This document shows positions 9,644-20,862 of a stretch of 64,000 bases of DNA, in pieces. Position 1 is the first letter of the stretch. Each line of letters starts with the position of its first letter. The notes under the pieces were generated by a model. That model did no database searches and had not been told where the DNA came from. It worked only from the letters and a program-made list of their open reading frames with translations. The position numbers were made by a program, and so were the translations under genes. Origin of the DNA: Branchiostoma lanceolatum (lineage: Eukaryota > Chordata > Leptocardii > Amphioxiformes > Branchiostomatidae); the NCBI RefSeq assembly GCF_035083965.1, contig NC_089732.1, forward strand, positions 5,843,383-5,907,382, in the 5' to 3' direction.

Positions 9644-10126
9644 ACATGGACATGACAAATGAGTAGTGTGCCCAGGTTGAATACCATGTATGGCTACCTC
9701 TTACCATTTTTGATAGTCTAGTTTGAGATCAAATATCTTTTGATACGATACTAGTATCATAGAGTTCACCCAGAAGAATGCCAAAGCCAATTCCATAGTC
9801 AAAGAAAAGTTTCGAAGAACACAAATGAAAAAATCATATTTCAAAGGAAGTTATAACCTCCTTGATATTTCGGTATACCATACTGTGTGTTTTGTTCATC
9901 CTTCCTGACCACATATATATCATAATGAAGGTACCTTTTTTATTCACACGCTTGCATCAATTTTGGGGTTCCCAGAGAATGTTTTCCATATAATCAAATC
10001 AACATGGCCATACTTGCATCAAAAGGCAAACACAACACAACCAATCAATCAATAAATAACCAAGCAAGTACATCGATTTTGACTCAATCACAGCCAAGTT
10101 TAACTTAAACCGTGTTACTTTGAATA
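9644..10126. other. Intergenic spacer upstream (window order) of gene C
   Basis: AT-rich sequence with no supported gene or recognisable repeat. It lies downstream of gene C in the direction of transcription and probably holds its present 3' flank. Confidence 0.4.
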
Positions 10127-11629
10127 CTATAATGTTTTGTACTGCACTGTAGCAGAAAAAATATAACGACTGGAATGCATGTTTGTGTTCATTTTAACTT
10201 TATTGATTGCACAGATTGTGCAAGCATTTATGTCTCTCGTTGAGTGTGGCAACGGCATTACAAAAGTCCACACATCCTGAGTAGGGTCATAGCACTGAAC
10301 AACAGCAGTATCTTCCTTGAGGCCAATCCTACCACCAAAGACATAGATTTTTTCACAACAGGTAGTTATGCCAAACTCACAGACTTTCTGTTGCAGTGGT
10401 GCCACCAACTCCCAACTGTCGGTCACTTTGTTGTACACCTCCACATGAGAATGACTTCTATGATAACCTCTCCGATCCCAAACAACATACACCTCTGCCT
10501 GCAAAACTGCCATCCCATGATAATGTCTTTCTCTATTGAGGGACCCCAGCTCAGTCCAAGAATGCAAAGATGGTTTGTATTGCCATGCATTACTTCCAGA
10601 ACTGATACCCCCTGTTACAATCACATCATTATCAACAACGCATGCTGCATATCCTGCGGTTTCCTTCACAGATTCTGGCACCAGAGAAATGTTAACACAA
10701 TCACAGTTCAAGTCAAGTCTGTAAATGTCCGGATTATCTCCAACATGAATCTGAAGGTTGCCATCCAAGTCATATTTTGATGGTGCAGTACCACCTAGAA
10801 CCAGAATTTCCTCCTTTTGAATGTGGCGAGGTACAGCATGTCTAGCTATAGATTGGTCCTTTATCAGTTCCTTGATTTCAGAAACCCCTGCCAACACCTT
10901 GTCTGTCTCCATGATGTTCTTAAGATAGTCTGGGTCCACTTGTGCGAAATGAACACACTGCAGCAGCTCCTTGAGGTGTATTTGCCGCTGTCTAAGATCA
11001 TGTCTTGACCAAAGCAAGATTGCCTCTACCACTTGTTCTTCTTTCTTAGCATGAAGGCCATCAGCTGAGATGTATGTCTTTAAAACGTTTACAGGTAGCT
11101 CAAGGAACTCTTCTGTTGACCAAACGTCTTCAAAGTGTTTTAGAGCATAGAGCTTTGCCTTCTCCAACAAACGTTCACATGATACCTTGTCCGCCAATGC
11201 CCAAGTTCCCAAGCATGTTTCAGGCCTTAAGTTATCTGTCAGAAACTTTTCACATCCGTTTTCAACAGGCTTGACCTGCAGCATGTTGGCTGCTTCGTAC
11301 AGTGTCTGGACATTATCAGTGGTGACAGTGAACTTGGCTGTGTAGGCAAAGTCCACCAGCTGTTGTAGTGCCTCTGCACTCACTCCTCCTATCTCAATCT
11401 TATCCTTCTTACTCTCGCTGTGTGCACCACTAAACATAGCCTGGAAATACTCAGTGCAGGCGGACAGAACCAGTCTGTGACAGGGGATCTCCTTCCCTTC
11501 AGCAAACAGAGTCACGTCCACCAGGTGACCCTCAGAGCTGAACTTTTGTAGCCGCTCCAGAAACTTGGTTGGATATTCATCACTGACATCACACTGATGT
11601 CTGATGTCCATGGTCTGACTGACATCCAT
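10127..11629 (-). CDS. BTB-BACK-Kelch protein, gene C (500 aa, 3'-truncated)
   Basis: The ATG at 11629 lies 3 nt after an acceptor (TTTTCCTTGTAG), as in genes A and B. The BTB domain (about residues 27-135) and BACK domain (about 140-260) are intact, with EIPCHRLVLSACTEYFQAMF and LGTWALADKV. Only about four Kelch blades remain, and the third blade has VYVVWD where gene B has VYVVGG. After the segment INACTI the frame leaves Kelch homology and reads on into CAINKVKMNTNMHSS. That tail is encoded by the AATAAA-containing 3'-UTR-like sequence seen elsewhere in the cluster. The last blades (about 130 residues compared with gene B) are therefore deleted and the ORF ends in former untranslated sequence. 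The propeller cannot close as in gene B, so the gene is probably decaying, although its BTB/BACK part could still dimerise. Confidence 0.85.
   Translation of the reverse strand: MDVSQTMDIRHQCDVSDEYPTKFLERLQKFSSEGHLVDVTLFAEGKEIPCHRLVLSACTEYFQAMFSGAHSESKKDKIEIGGVSAEALQQLVDFAYTAKFTVTTDNVQTLYEAANMLQVKPVENGCEKFLTDNLRPETCLGTWALADKVSCERLLEKAKLYALKHFEDVWSTEEFLELPVNVLKTYISADGLHAKKEEQVVEAILLWSRHDLRQRQIHLKELLQCVHFAQVDPDYLKNIMETDKVLAGVSEIKELIKDQSIARHAVPRHIQKEEILVLGGTAPSKYDLDGNLQIHVGDNPDIYRLDLNCDCVNISLVPESVKETAGYAACVVDNDVIVTGGISSGSNAWQYKPSLHSWTELGSLNRERHYHGMAVLQAEVYVVWDRRGYHRSHSHVEVYNKVTDSWELVAPLQQKVCEFGITTCCEKIYVFGGRIGLKEDTAVVQCYDPTQDVWTFVMPLPHSTRDINACTICAINKVKMNTNMHSSRYIFSATVQYKTL
10136..10215 (-). promoter_or_regulatory. 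Polyadenylation-signal segment fused to gene C coding end
   Basis: The minus strand contains CAATAAAG (complement of 10197-10204) followed by AACACAAACATGCATTCCAG. The same order occurs at 4455-4505 and in diverged form at 4985-5045. In gene C this segment is read as the last codons of the ORF, so the likely poly(A) signal sits inside the coding region before the stop. Confidence 0.5.
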
Positions 11630-11632
11630 CGC

Positions 11633-13023
11633 CTACAAGGAAAATTTAAAGAAAAATTGCTGAAAAAAACACAATGTCATATTTGGAAATTAAAGTCAGT
11701 CATGCAAAGTTAAGAAAATGTCTCCAGCACATATTTGATAACATTCAAAAGGAGGACCACAAGCTTATAAAAACTGGTAAATACTTAGAGTTTGCTGCTT
11801 GTTTTGCATTCATAATTGCATATTTAACGTATCCAGAACGTCAAATAATGTCCCTACCCCGTAAACACTGCATTTTAGATTCGGATGAGGTCGGGTGAGG
11901 TCGGATGAGGTCGGTTGAGGTGTTTAGGCATACCGCCACGCAGCGTCAAGTAATCATTACCTTACTTGCTGTCTCTGAGTAAGACCTACTGGTACATTGT
12001 ACAAGTAATACACCCGGCACCTATTCAATAATGGCATAAATTTGGCACTTCTTTTCACCTTTTGCATGTACTTCCCAGAATTCCTAGTGCTGGTATCCGG
12101 AAACGGATATACTCTAGGCTTCAACAGTTTCTCTCAGCGTGCAAAACCACGAAACATGATGGCATGTGGGCGCGGGAAATCTAGTCTAACCGAGTAGAAG
12201 ACAAAGCACAACTCAAGGACGGCAGTTGAGTGCAGAACCGTGCACAGGACAGGTTTAAATTCTGTAATCCCTTTCTGACGGAACACGAGATTTGATCAAC
12301 TCTGTCGCCTAGAGTATATCCATTTTCCGATCCCAGCACTAGGAATTCTGGGAAGTGTGCAAAAGGTGAATAGTATAGTTGACTGTACTAGTAGGTGACA
12401 CACCGGTAACTGGCGCAGGTGCAGAAGGCCAACTTTTAGCCCATGGAAATAGGTTTGGTACCCTTGGTAAAAGTAGCTGTAGAGGGTTTTTTTCTAGGAT
12501 ATATTGGTATTTCTGAGCTGGATGTTACAGGTAAGGGTTTCTTCCTTCTAATTGTGTCGAAAAATCAGACTTTCATCCATGTTTGTGGTGTCTGTAGGCA
12601 GTAGAAGTTTGGTGTTTTTGTGTGATTATCAGGTGAAGAGGGGGTCAAAGGTCTTTTTTTTAACATGGCCGGATTCGTAGGGGTTGCGCCGATTAGAAAG
12701 TTGAAATTATGCGCTCTAGATTGAAACTTTAGAGGCCTGACAGCCCTGCCAATGCATGTTTTGCATGGACTAAAACTCAGGTATGTGACTTTTGACAGCT
12801 TCTTTCTTACATGATTGCCATATATTAAGATAGGAAGCTTGATTACGCTTCTGTGGCCTGCAGTGTAGTCGTTGCGGAAAAAACGCCTACTATGCCCCCA
12901 CTCTCCCATAATTTCGCATCTCTATATAAAGACCCCTCTAACTTCATCATATTCGTTCATAAGAAGCCCCTGATGTGAACAAAGTCAGTAACATGAAAAG
13001 GACAACATTATATGCATACTTAC
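11633..13023 (-). other. Intron of gene C
   Basis: On the minus strand it has donor GTAAGT at 13023 and acceptor AG at 11634-11633. It contains a short 10-bp tandem repeat (GGTYGGATGA-like units, about 11880-11921), the MITE at 12054-12370, and an unassigned stretch 12400-12950. That stretch is open for 114 codons on the minus strand, but without recognisable domain content. Confidence 0.6.
12054..12370. mobile_element. TIR element in gene C intron
   Basis: Inverted ends begin TTCACCTTTTGCA and end TGCAAAAGGTGAA. The pairing extends over about 65 bp through CTTCCCAGAATTCCTAGTGC / GCACTAGGAATTCTGGGAAG and GGATATACTCTAGG / CCTAGAGTATATCC. The roughly 180-bp centre is unrelated to either arm and has no ORF. 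No target duplication was found, so the true ends may lie slightly outside. Confidence 0.7.
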
Positions 13024-13210
13024 ACTTTTCTGAGGCGGGAAATTGAACGGAAAATAGCAAGAAAGCGGACAACAAAAGACGGAAACCGACTCGCTAACTC
13101 AGGTCACAGAGACGCGCAGTGCATTGTGGTTGACCTTTGAGCTCATAATCTTGTTACTCAGAAAATATCACTTTTTGTCAGCTTATCGACGTTTTACCTC
13201 CAGTTCGCTG
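13018..13210 (-). promoter_or_regulatory. Noncoding first exon and promoter-like block of gene C
   Basis: The minus-strand donor GTAAGT starts at 13023. Upstream on the minus strand, ACCACAATGCACTGCGCG (13130-13113) is a ZNF143/STAF-like motif at the same relative place as in gene B. The flanking AGAAAATATCACTTTTTGTC segment is shared with genes A and B. Confidence 0.55.
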
Positions 13211-13933
13211 GAGATGTTTGATTATCAAGTCAGTTGGTACCGGTTTCTGCTTCCAAGTAGAATTGTTGGAGCTGGATTTGAAAGAGTGGTCGGGTGTAAT
13301 ATGACACCAAACAATTTCCCAAAAGAGCGTATATAACTTGGACACCAGAAGGAATAAAATTTGATAATAGTTCGTCTTCTAAATTGATCTATCATCTATC
13401 CATCTATCTATCTATTGACTTACTCAATTAGAGAGTTTGAGAGTAAGCAAAGTTCAAACAACCAGGCAGACTGAAATAAAATTACAGACTAGATTAAAAT
13501 GAAATAGAATAGAATAAAATGCATGTTCAAATTTATTGATCTTAAAAAAAAAACAGTCAGATGCCTCGACTTCTAAGAGTTTCTAATATACAAGTGGCTG
13601 TGTAAAGCAAGAGTATGCCCTTAGAACTGTTATCAAAAACGCTTTCCCTTCCTTTCATCTCAGTTATCAATTTCAATTTATCAAATTTCACACAAATCGT
13701 ATTAGAGCTGGGATTAGCTAACGCACCCCTGAATTGTGTTCCGATTCTTACAAAGGGTTAATCTAAAATCAACACAGTTCACAACATAATATATACAATT
13801 TACATCCAAACCAAAACAGGAAAGCCGTGGGTTGTCATTTTGAACCATTATTAGTATAGAGTATTATAGCACAGTTCAAGAATGACTTGTTCAGTCGCTG
13901 AGTCCTGGCGTTTGGCACTCTGTTCCAGCGAGA
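13211..13933. other. Spacer between gene C promoter and GAL3ST 3' end
   Basis: No gene. It contains a short ATCT microsatellite (about 13388-13415) and AT-rich sequence. A minus-strand AATAAA near 13530 could serve as the poly(A) signal of the sulfotransferase gene. Confidence 0.4.
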
Positions 13934-16456
13934 TCATTTCGCTTGTTTAGGCACGCGTTGTTTCTTGCCTGACTTTTTCCTCTGTGGCTTCTTATTTTCC
14001 CCTCTGCCTAAAGTACGCTCCGACACGAAGTCATCGAAGCGTTCTTTGCCGAGTTGACGCTTCACTATATATTTATAAAACGACATTCTTGTCGTCTTCA
14101 ACAGGCGACAGAACTTCTGGTTTACAGAGAACTCTTTGTCCCACTTGGAAGGCTGGATGACCAGTTGTTCATCCTTACCCTCGCAAAACGTCTTGACCCG
14201 ATTCTGAACTGTAACAAAATGTGCCACTTCCTGGTGAAAATCGTCCCCTAGTTCTGATGCACGATTCCGAAGAGAAGTGTTGAAATGCTCGTACAGTAGG
14301 TAGTCCACCTTACTCCATTTCCTGTAGTTCGCGCCCATCTCTGAAGTTAGCTCCATTTTGAATCTGTACCCGGGAGCTTCGTTGAAGACGTTGTACAAGA
14401 TGTCTTGAATGGTCCAACACAGGGTGCGTTTCAGGAGGACTAGCGATTCGTCGAGGTACTCCAGGATGATAACCAAGTCGAATTCCCTATCCAACCGTTC
14501 TACATAGGCCTGTGCCGCATCCATGTCTCCGGCCAGCCCAGCCGGAAATCCCAGATCAAAGGCCATGAAGTTCCGTGTAAACGAGAAAGGTTTATGCTTA
14601 TCACCCTTCTGCATAGGCCTCTGATATTTGATAGGGTTTCTTAGAAATTCTTCCAGAGGGTTTTTAAAACCTTTCATGTTAAGTTGGCGCGGGATGTTGT
14701 ACCAGTTGAATACAGACTTGATGTGATGTAGAGGGTGCCGGAGCATGGCGATGTACGCTGTGTCAGCCGGCATCAGGTTGTCCATGATCCGTCTGTGGTA
14801 GACCGTATGATCGACGAGCAGGTCGAAGTGCTTCAGGCCGTCCTTCGGCGGGATGTAGTCTTCTGCCCGAAGGGGAAACGGCCAGCCCACGTTGACTGGG
14901 ATCCGCGGAAGCACGAAGTTTAGGTTGTTTTTGAAGCCGAACCGGTACAGCATGACGCAGACTGTTGTAGAACCTGTCTTGTGAGTCTTGATGAAGACAA
15001 AGTGTTTCACAGGCTCGGTGCACGTTTGTAGCTTTGACTGAAAAATAGAAATTAGGAATACGTTATTGTCTACTTTGTCGAAGCTGTAGGCTTATTCGTC
15101 GTTGGATACAGCTGCGATAATATGAATAGCATACTTCAATGTGACCTTGTGGTCATGTCAGTTGTTAGATTGGAATCCCTGGCAGACCCTGATATTGTGC
15201 CCTTGGGGAAGGCACCTTTTACCTACTTTTTCACTCGTCTCATGTGATCATAAGAACATGCACCTAGGTTTGGTTAGAAATTACGTCTTCATGGGGCGTC
15301 AAACCGAATGCCCCGTGTCACAAGTACGTTTAAGAACTCACCGAACTTGATAATGATAGGGCTCTATATCTAACCAGGGGTCCATCCCGGATTGACCTTA
15401 TAGTACGGTCTTTATAAGTCCCCCCTCTCACTGGACCCGCGGCATGCTGGCGGTGTCGCTGCGGCCGATTGAATTGACAAAGCACTCGAATTTTTTAAAG
15501 CTTTGTGTTTTGTTATCTTTTTGGTCCTGCTTGTACGTTTCGAATAATATTACCATGCATTATAAAGTCAAGGGCAACACAAATCCAGTTTAGGATGCAG
15601 CGACGCCGCCAGCTTGCAGCGGGTCCAGTGAGAGGGGGCTTTACGCAGCTTGTTTTTACTGTACAAGACTGGTGCCTTGAGGCGGTTTCCCTGGCATTTG
15701 AAACAAACTAACCAGGGAGAACGACTTCACAAAACAATTCATATCTTAACTTTTATATGCTGGACCTTTGAGAAGCTGGTACTAGAGAGTTGTGATTGAA
15801 AAGCAGTTACAAAGCTGTGTTTACCCTGTTAGGTGGTAAGTCAGCTCCAAAGTACGGCCACACGCCTGTGTCGACAACTTCTTTCCCGTTGTCGTCACGG
15901 CGGTCCAGGTGAGGTATTTGTGACCCATTTTCGTCTTCAGGCTCCCCATTTTCGTCTTCAGGCTCTAGTAGTCTGTAAATGAGTACGTTCGGGAAGACAA
16001 ATATGTATTTTAAACGCATTGTAACCCTTGTAATACTCAGATAGCACCCTACGAGTTGTCATGAAGAGTTTTGAAGCAGCTACGTGTCATCATTATATCG
16101 AAAAGCTACCAGGCTTTCTAAATTGTTGTCTACCCAAGGTAGATAAAGAGGCAGCTGATCCGTGACGTCCTAGACTGTTCCAAGAACCCTGAGCTAAATG
16201 ATTAGAATTCGCACGGTTTCTTCTGAAATTTGTCTTCAAATCGTGACATTGTAAACATGACATCGTTAGCATGAAATCTTTACCTACTAAAAGTTTTAGA
16301 GGTGTGTACAAACCTTGCATGTTCAGTGTTAGACTGCCATGACTTGATGACTGTTTTTACACCATACTCCACTGTCTCTCTGTCCATGAGTAAGACTGCA
16401 CATATCACAACTACGCACACGAATGGTACTACCAGGACGGTACCAGGGTCCCTCAT
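13934..16456 (-). CDS. GAL3ST: Galactose 3-O-sulfotransferase, three exons (464 aa)
   Basis: Rebuilt exons are 16456-16314, 15972-15825 and 15037-13934 (stop included). Splice phases agree: exon 1 ends in phase 2 (GCAAG then GTTTGT), exon 2 starts after TTTACAG and ends in phase 0, and exon 3 starts after ATTTTTCAG. Exon 1 encodes a short cytoplasmic end and a signal anchor (VLVVPFVCVVVICAVLL), giving a type II Golgi protein. Exon 2 encodes an acidic stem with the heptad EPEDENG in duplicate. Exon 3 carries the catalytic domain with the 5'-phosphosulfate loop FIKTHKTGSTT (about residues 112-122), the RHPLHHIKSVFNWY region (about 197-210) and NFMAFDLGFP. These match PAPS-dependent GAL3ST enzymes, which sulfate C3 of terminal galactose on glycolipids or glycoproteins. 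The length is normal for the family. The C-terminus is unusually lysine/arginine-rich. Which vertebrate paralogue is closest cannot be said. The exon 1-2 join is inferred from signals and phase only. Confidence 0.88.
15160..15290 (+). repeat. Degenerate SINE tail in GAL3ST intron 2
   Basis: The segment CCCTTGGGGAAGGCACCTTT followed by ACCTACTTTTTCACTC resembles the tail of tRNA-derived SINEs, as at 50645-50570 in this window (GGGAATTGCACTTTACACGA). The head is not recognisable. Confidence 0.4.
15417..15640. mobile_element. MITE family A, copy A1 (GAL3ST intron 2)
   Basis: Terminal inverted repeats of about 45 bp: left CCCCTCTCACTGGACCCGCG and right GCGGGTCCAGTGAGAGGGGG. The internal sequence (GAATTGACAAAGC..., TTGTACGTTTCGAATAATAT) is shared with the other family A copies. 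Flanking trinucleotides ATA/TTA approach a TWA target duplication. Confidence 0.85.
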
Positions 16457-19400
16457 TTCGAGAGAACTTCATTCAGTGCGAATGTATGGTAGACAGTAGC
16501 GAAGATGTCGGCACAGCAACGTGGTATTATCGTACTCTGGCGATTTGTGGCTTCCGAGGGTAAGTGGTTCGACAAGTGTCAAAGGTCGCGCAGACAGGCG
16601 ATTATTCAAAAGAAGTGTGTCACAATGGAACAAGTTTTACCACTTGCTACGTGAACTGCGTTTAATGATAAAGTTGCTAGAGGGCACTTTGTCCACGCCA
16701 GGCGCGAACATGTATAGAGGTACGTTCGTGCATTGCCATGTGCACCGTACAAGAAACATGTTCATGAATGTCGGATGCAACTTCGAAGAAGCATTTACTA
16801 GTGTTAATTGATCTTTATATTTTCGACCACTCTTACAGATTTCATAACGACTCGACATGCGACACAATATAGGCGACCTTTCGGTTCGCTTACGTCGAGT
16901 TTGTTTATTTGTTTGTTGATATTTTCAATCATTTCTTGAAACACTTTAACCCATAATCTAAGTGAACCCCTCCCCATTCCCCACTATCTGGCCCATGAAT
17001 ATTACAAATTACAAATAGGTAGTCAAACAACAGTGATCATTTGGTAACATCAATTTTGAATCTACCGATGTGTAAAAACGTTTGACCCAAGTGTCGATCA
17101 AATCCACTCGTTCTGTGAGGTCGTTGTCCTCGCCCAGCCTATACAAGGGTGCACCGCATGAAGTTTATGACCCAAACTGGCTGGGAAAATACAGCCGGAC
17201 AATATTACCGTCTAGTTACGAGCAATCGTCGCTTGCTTCTTTGTATCGGTTTGGACCAAAACATAGGATCTCCATTTATTTGCTGCGTTGTTTGCATGAA
17301 AGAAAGTAAATAAATCCATTAACTCACGTCGTCATTCGACCTTTTATTAAATCTACTGAAGGAGATACATTATTTGAAGGGATGAACAGTAACGGTATTC
17401 ACATATTTATAGAATTGAATTTCACTTTCACAAAATCCAACAGAAAACGTCCATGTGAGACAAAAGTTAGTTAAAAACAGTAATAGGTTACCGTGCCGTC
17501 TACTTGTCGGCCTATGACTAAGAAAGATTGAGAAAAACAGAGCCGACATATACGAGGCACTTAAAGACGCTTGTTGTTTGTGATATATGGAGGTAATATT
17601 GCCTGCCAAGATTGCAGCCTTTACCGACTAGTTTACCGAGACAGATGACCGGAATGATACATGATGTCTTTAAACGTTGTCTTACTGGAGGACATTCACC
17701 CTTATTCTTGACCTTGAAAGTTGCCTGTTCCTAATAACAATGTATCATGTTTTTGACCCTATATTTTGTGACCGCTGCAGCGATTTGTACTTGTAATTTT
17801 GATATATTTAATGCGACATGGTGACAACATTGCCAATCTATTCTGATCAAAGTAGATTACGATTCTGTCGCATCAGATAGTCATAAACCCAGTAGTGGCA
17901 TGGTATTGGACATCAAGGAACAGGGCACATTCAGGAATCTTAGATCCTTAAATTCACAGATTTTTATGTGAAGGCCTTACTCCTAGAGTACCCGGTGGAA
18001 TCAAAGCTTATAAGAGTTAACGTTTACATGATCTTAACTATCATGTTCAATAATACCCATTGTGATCGTGTGAAGAGCCACAAAATAATCTTAACGTTTC
18101 ACCAATATAGCGGCACATGCAATAAATGAAACAAAATGGTGTTATTTGATTGTTTCGGGAAACAAATAACGTTTTGTGGTCTTTCCAAAAATAAAAGAAC
18201 TTTCACCCACTGATTAAGTTAACTCTTATTTCCCCTTTCCCAATGAAGGTGAAGGCTGGACCTATCATCATGCGTACCGACATACGTCTGGACGCCTACG
18301 CCGCTTTTATCTCGCTTGTACAGGAGAAACTGACAAGGAACATATCTTATCTTCACCGAACAGTGGCGTCAGACTTTAGAAACGAAGGTTTCACTATCGT
18401 AGCTAACTTCTATACTAGTAATACCCACGGTCCTATTGGAACCGTAATTTTGCGTTTCTTTCGCTTTTTTTGGGAGAAAAATAGATTAAAAGACTTTGCA
18501 AAACCTTTCCTGGAAAAGTCGTTACACAACCTTACGGCAATTTGGCTTCAGCCCAGCTCTCTTATTCTGTTTGGTCAGAGATCAAAGAACGACTTCATGC
18601 ATTACAAACTGCTTGGTCAGAGGAAAGCTCTTTTCCGAACGCCCTATGGTCCCCAAAAGACTTCTTTTGATGATGACAGAGTTAAAAACTGGCCAATAGG
18701 GTTTAGAGCATGCCACAGGAGATAGCTAGCTAGGGAAAATCTTGCTACACCGCCAATCCCCTTCATAGTTCCAGCACCTAAAATAATTGGTGGAGATATG
18801 CCTGTGTCGTACAGAACTTGTGTTTATGTTTGAAGTTCTCTTGCCTCTTATATGATATAGGGGTATGTGTTAACCGTTAAGTAAAGCCCTATTACTGTAA
18901 TGAACAATGTATGTTCAAATAGAAATGTTTCAGAAATTGACCCACAAAACAAGAGATCATTGATCTCACGCCTCCGTGACAAATCTAGCGCCCAAACTGG
19001 AAATGTTCTCCAGAACAAAATTTAGCCTAATGTTTCAATTCATAACAATCATAAAACATATCCTTGTTATTCTTTTTATCTATCACAGTTTAAGAGTTTA
19101 TATCCGACCAAAGGTCCATCAGTACATAATCTACGAGTTGTGCTAGTTCAGCATTCCAGACCAAAACGAATTCAGGGTTTCCAATACGTTCTTATAGCGT
19201 GACGACGTCGCATTTGTACTCTGCATGAGACTCTATTCTAAGTAATGTGATAGTCTATAGATTCAACTTCTTATGTAAAGATATGACCAAAACATTGACC
19301 TGTTGAGCCCACAATAGGTTCCTTTAAACCACATCAATAGTGAGGTTCCTCTGAACAGATCCTGACCGAAAACCGATACTAGCTACTTCAACACGACTTC

Positions 19401-20489
19401 TTCAAGAATTGAACTTCACTTAAGCCTGGCCCCAAGACACTACGACTTCGACCTCACCGTTAACCCCGGCTAAAAATATTTGATGGATGAAGATCCGGTG
19501 ACCCCTAAGCCAACACTGCCCCGGGCGCCTACTGTACAATTCCGCCTGCAGAACAGATCGATCAAGCCGGCCCAGCAGACGACAGGAACTTCATTAAACT
19601 CCATGTAACTTTGCCGAGTAGGGAAATCTATTCTAAAGAGATTCATTGAGAAAATTTTTCAATCACACATTATGACTTGTTTTCTACACATGCATCCGGA
19701 GAGACGCTATAACTCTCACTATCCCGCCATGTACCATTGGACCACCGCGTTAAAAACAACGATGTATCGAAGCTTTTTCGAGAATGTCTGAAGTGTGCAT
19801 ACCTCGGGAATTGCTGATTCCAAAGACGACTGAAGTCGAGGTTCTCATCGACTACGATGGACGAACAACATATGTCTTTAAATGCGCCGATTTTAAATGT
19901 GGCGGCCGCGGTCTTTGGGTACCCGGTGGAATTCTGAAAGTTGGAGTTATATTCTATTATATATTATTATTATTATCATAATCGTAAACGTATTCGTGTG
20001 CAAGCTTGAAACACAAAAACAAACTGTGGCATGAATACATATGTAGGAAAACTTATAGTTATTCAAACATCGTCTTAGCTTTACCTCCATATGTTTATTT
20101 TTCATAACCAAACGCATAATCTTCGACGTATTTTGCTATAATATGATTAGAGTAAGATTTTCGCATGCAGCTAGTACCCGCTTCAATATCAAATCAGCTG
20201 TGTAGAACGTTTTAACTCTACATTAACCCCTGTTTCCATGGTGAGCCCCCCTCCATCGACCCTTTAATGCCTATGTGACCCAAAACACACAAGATGTGGC
20301 TCGAGGCTGTGCTCTTTGTACCAGCAATTGCAAGAAGTTCAGAGGTCGTCTTCGTCACAGACACAGATGGGAATGGAGGGGGAGACTACAGAAACACCGT
20401 GGTAAATGGATACTTAATGTCATATCATATGATGTCTTGAATTGATTTGCTGGATGGTTACTTTATGTACAGTTATGTTGCCATTTATC
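16457..20489. other. Non-coding stretch upstream of GAL3ST
   Basis: The 16457-17000 part should contain the GAL3ST promoter, but no core element is identifiable. The rest is AT-rich with no recognised gene, RNA or repeat. A 160-codon ORF at 18243-18725 is within chance expectation. A plus-strand ATG frame at 20294-20401 (MWLEAVLFVPAIARS...) ends at a possible GTAAAT donor, but no partner exon is seen. Confidence 0.4.
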
Positions 20490-20862
20490 TTCAGTAATCA
20501 TTGTTCAAAGTTTAAAAGTCACATTCAATGAAATAAGATAAAGTTATTTGAACAGAGTATCTACTTCAAACTGATCATCAGTAAAAATCCTTTACGATAC
20601 GTGGATAATTATGAGGACCGCAATAGCTGAATAAGCCATTGCAATAGATTTTTTCTTTTTTTGCCTCATTTGACATCGAAAGCAGACCATTTGTTAACTC
20701 TTCAGTAATCATTGTTTTTAAAAGTCACATGACATGAAATAAAATAAAATATTTGAACAAAGACGGGGGCCGGTATCAACTTCAAATAGTAATCTTCAGT
20801 AAAAATCCTTTACGATACGTGGGTGATTATGAGGACCGCAATAAGCCACTGTAATAGCTTCA
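20490..20862 (+). repeat. Direct tandem duplication, about 210-bp period
   Basis: Copy 1 (20490-20650) and copy 2 (20700-20862) share CTTCAGTAATCATTGTT, AAAAATCCTTTACGATACGT and ATTATGAGGACCGCAATA in the same order. Copy 2 has small insertions (GACGGGGGCCGGT). No coding content. Confidence 0.8.

Noticed and set aside
10244..10780. 178-codon plus-strand ORF
   Set aside because: Antisense shadow of the Kelch region of gene C.
12565..12909. 114-codon minus-strand ORF in gene C intron
   Set aside because: No recognisable domain; it may be repeat-derived but no second copy is visible in the window.
18243..18725. 160-codon plus-strand ORF
   Set aside because: No recognisable domain, no splice or regulatory context, and a few ORFs of this length are expected by chance in 64 kb of six-frame translation.
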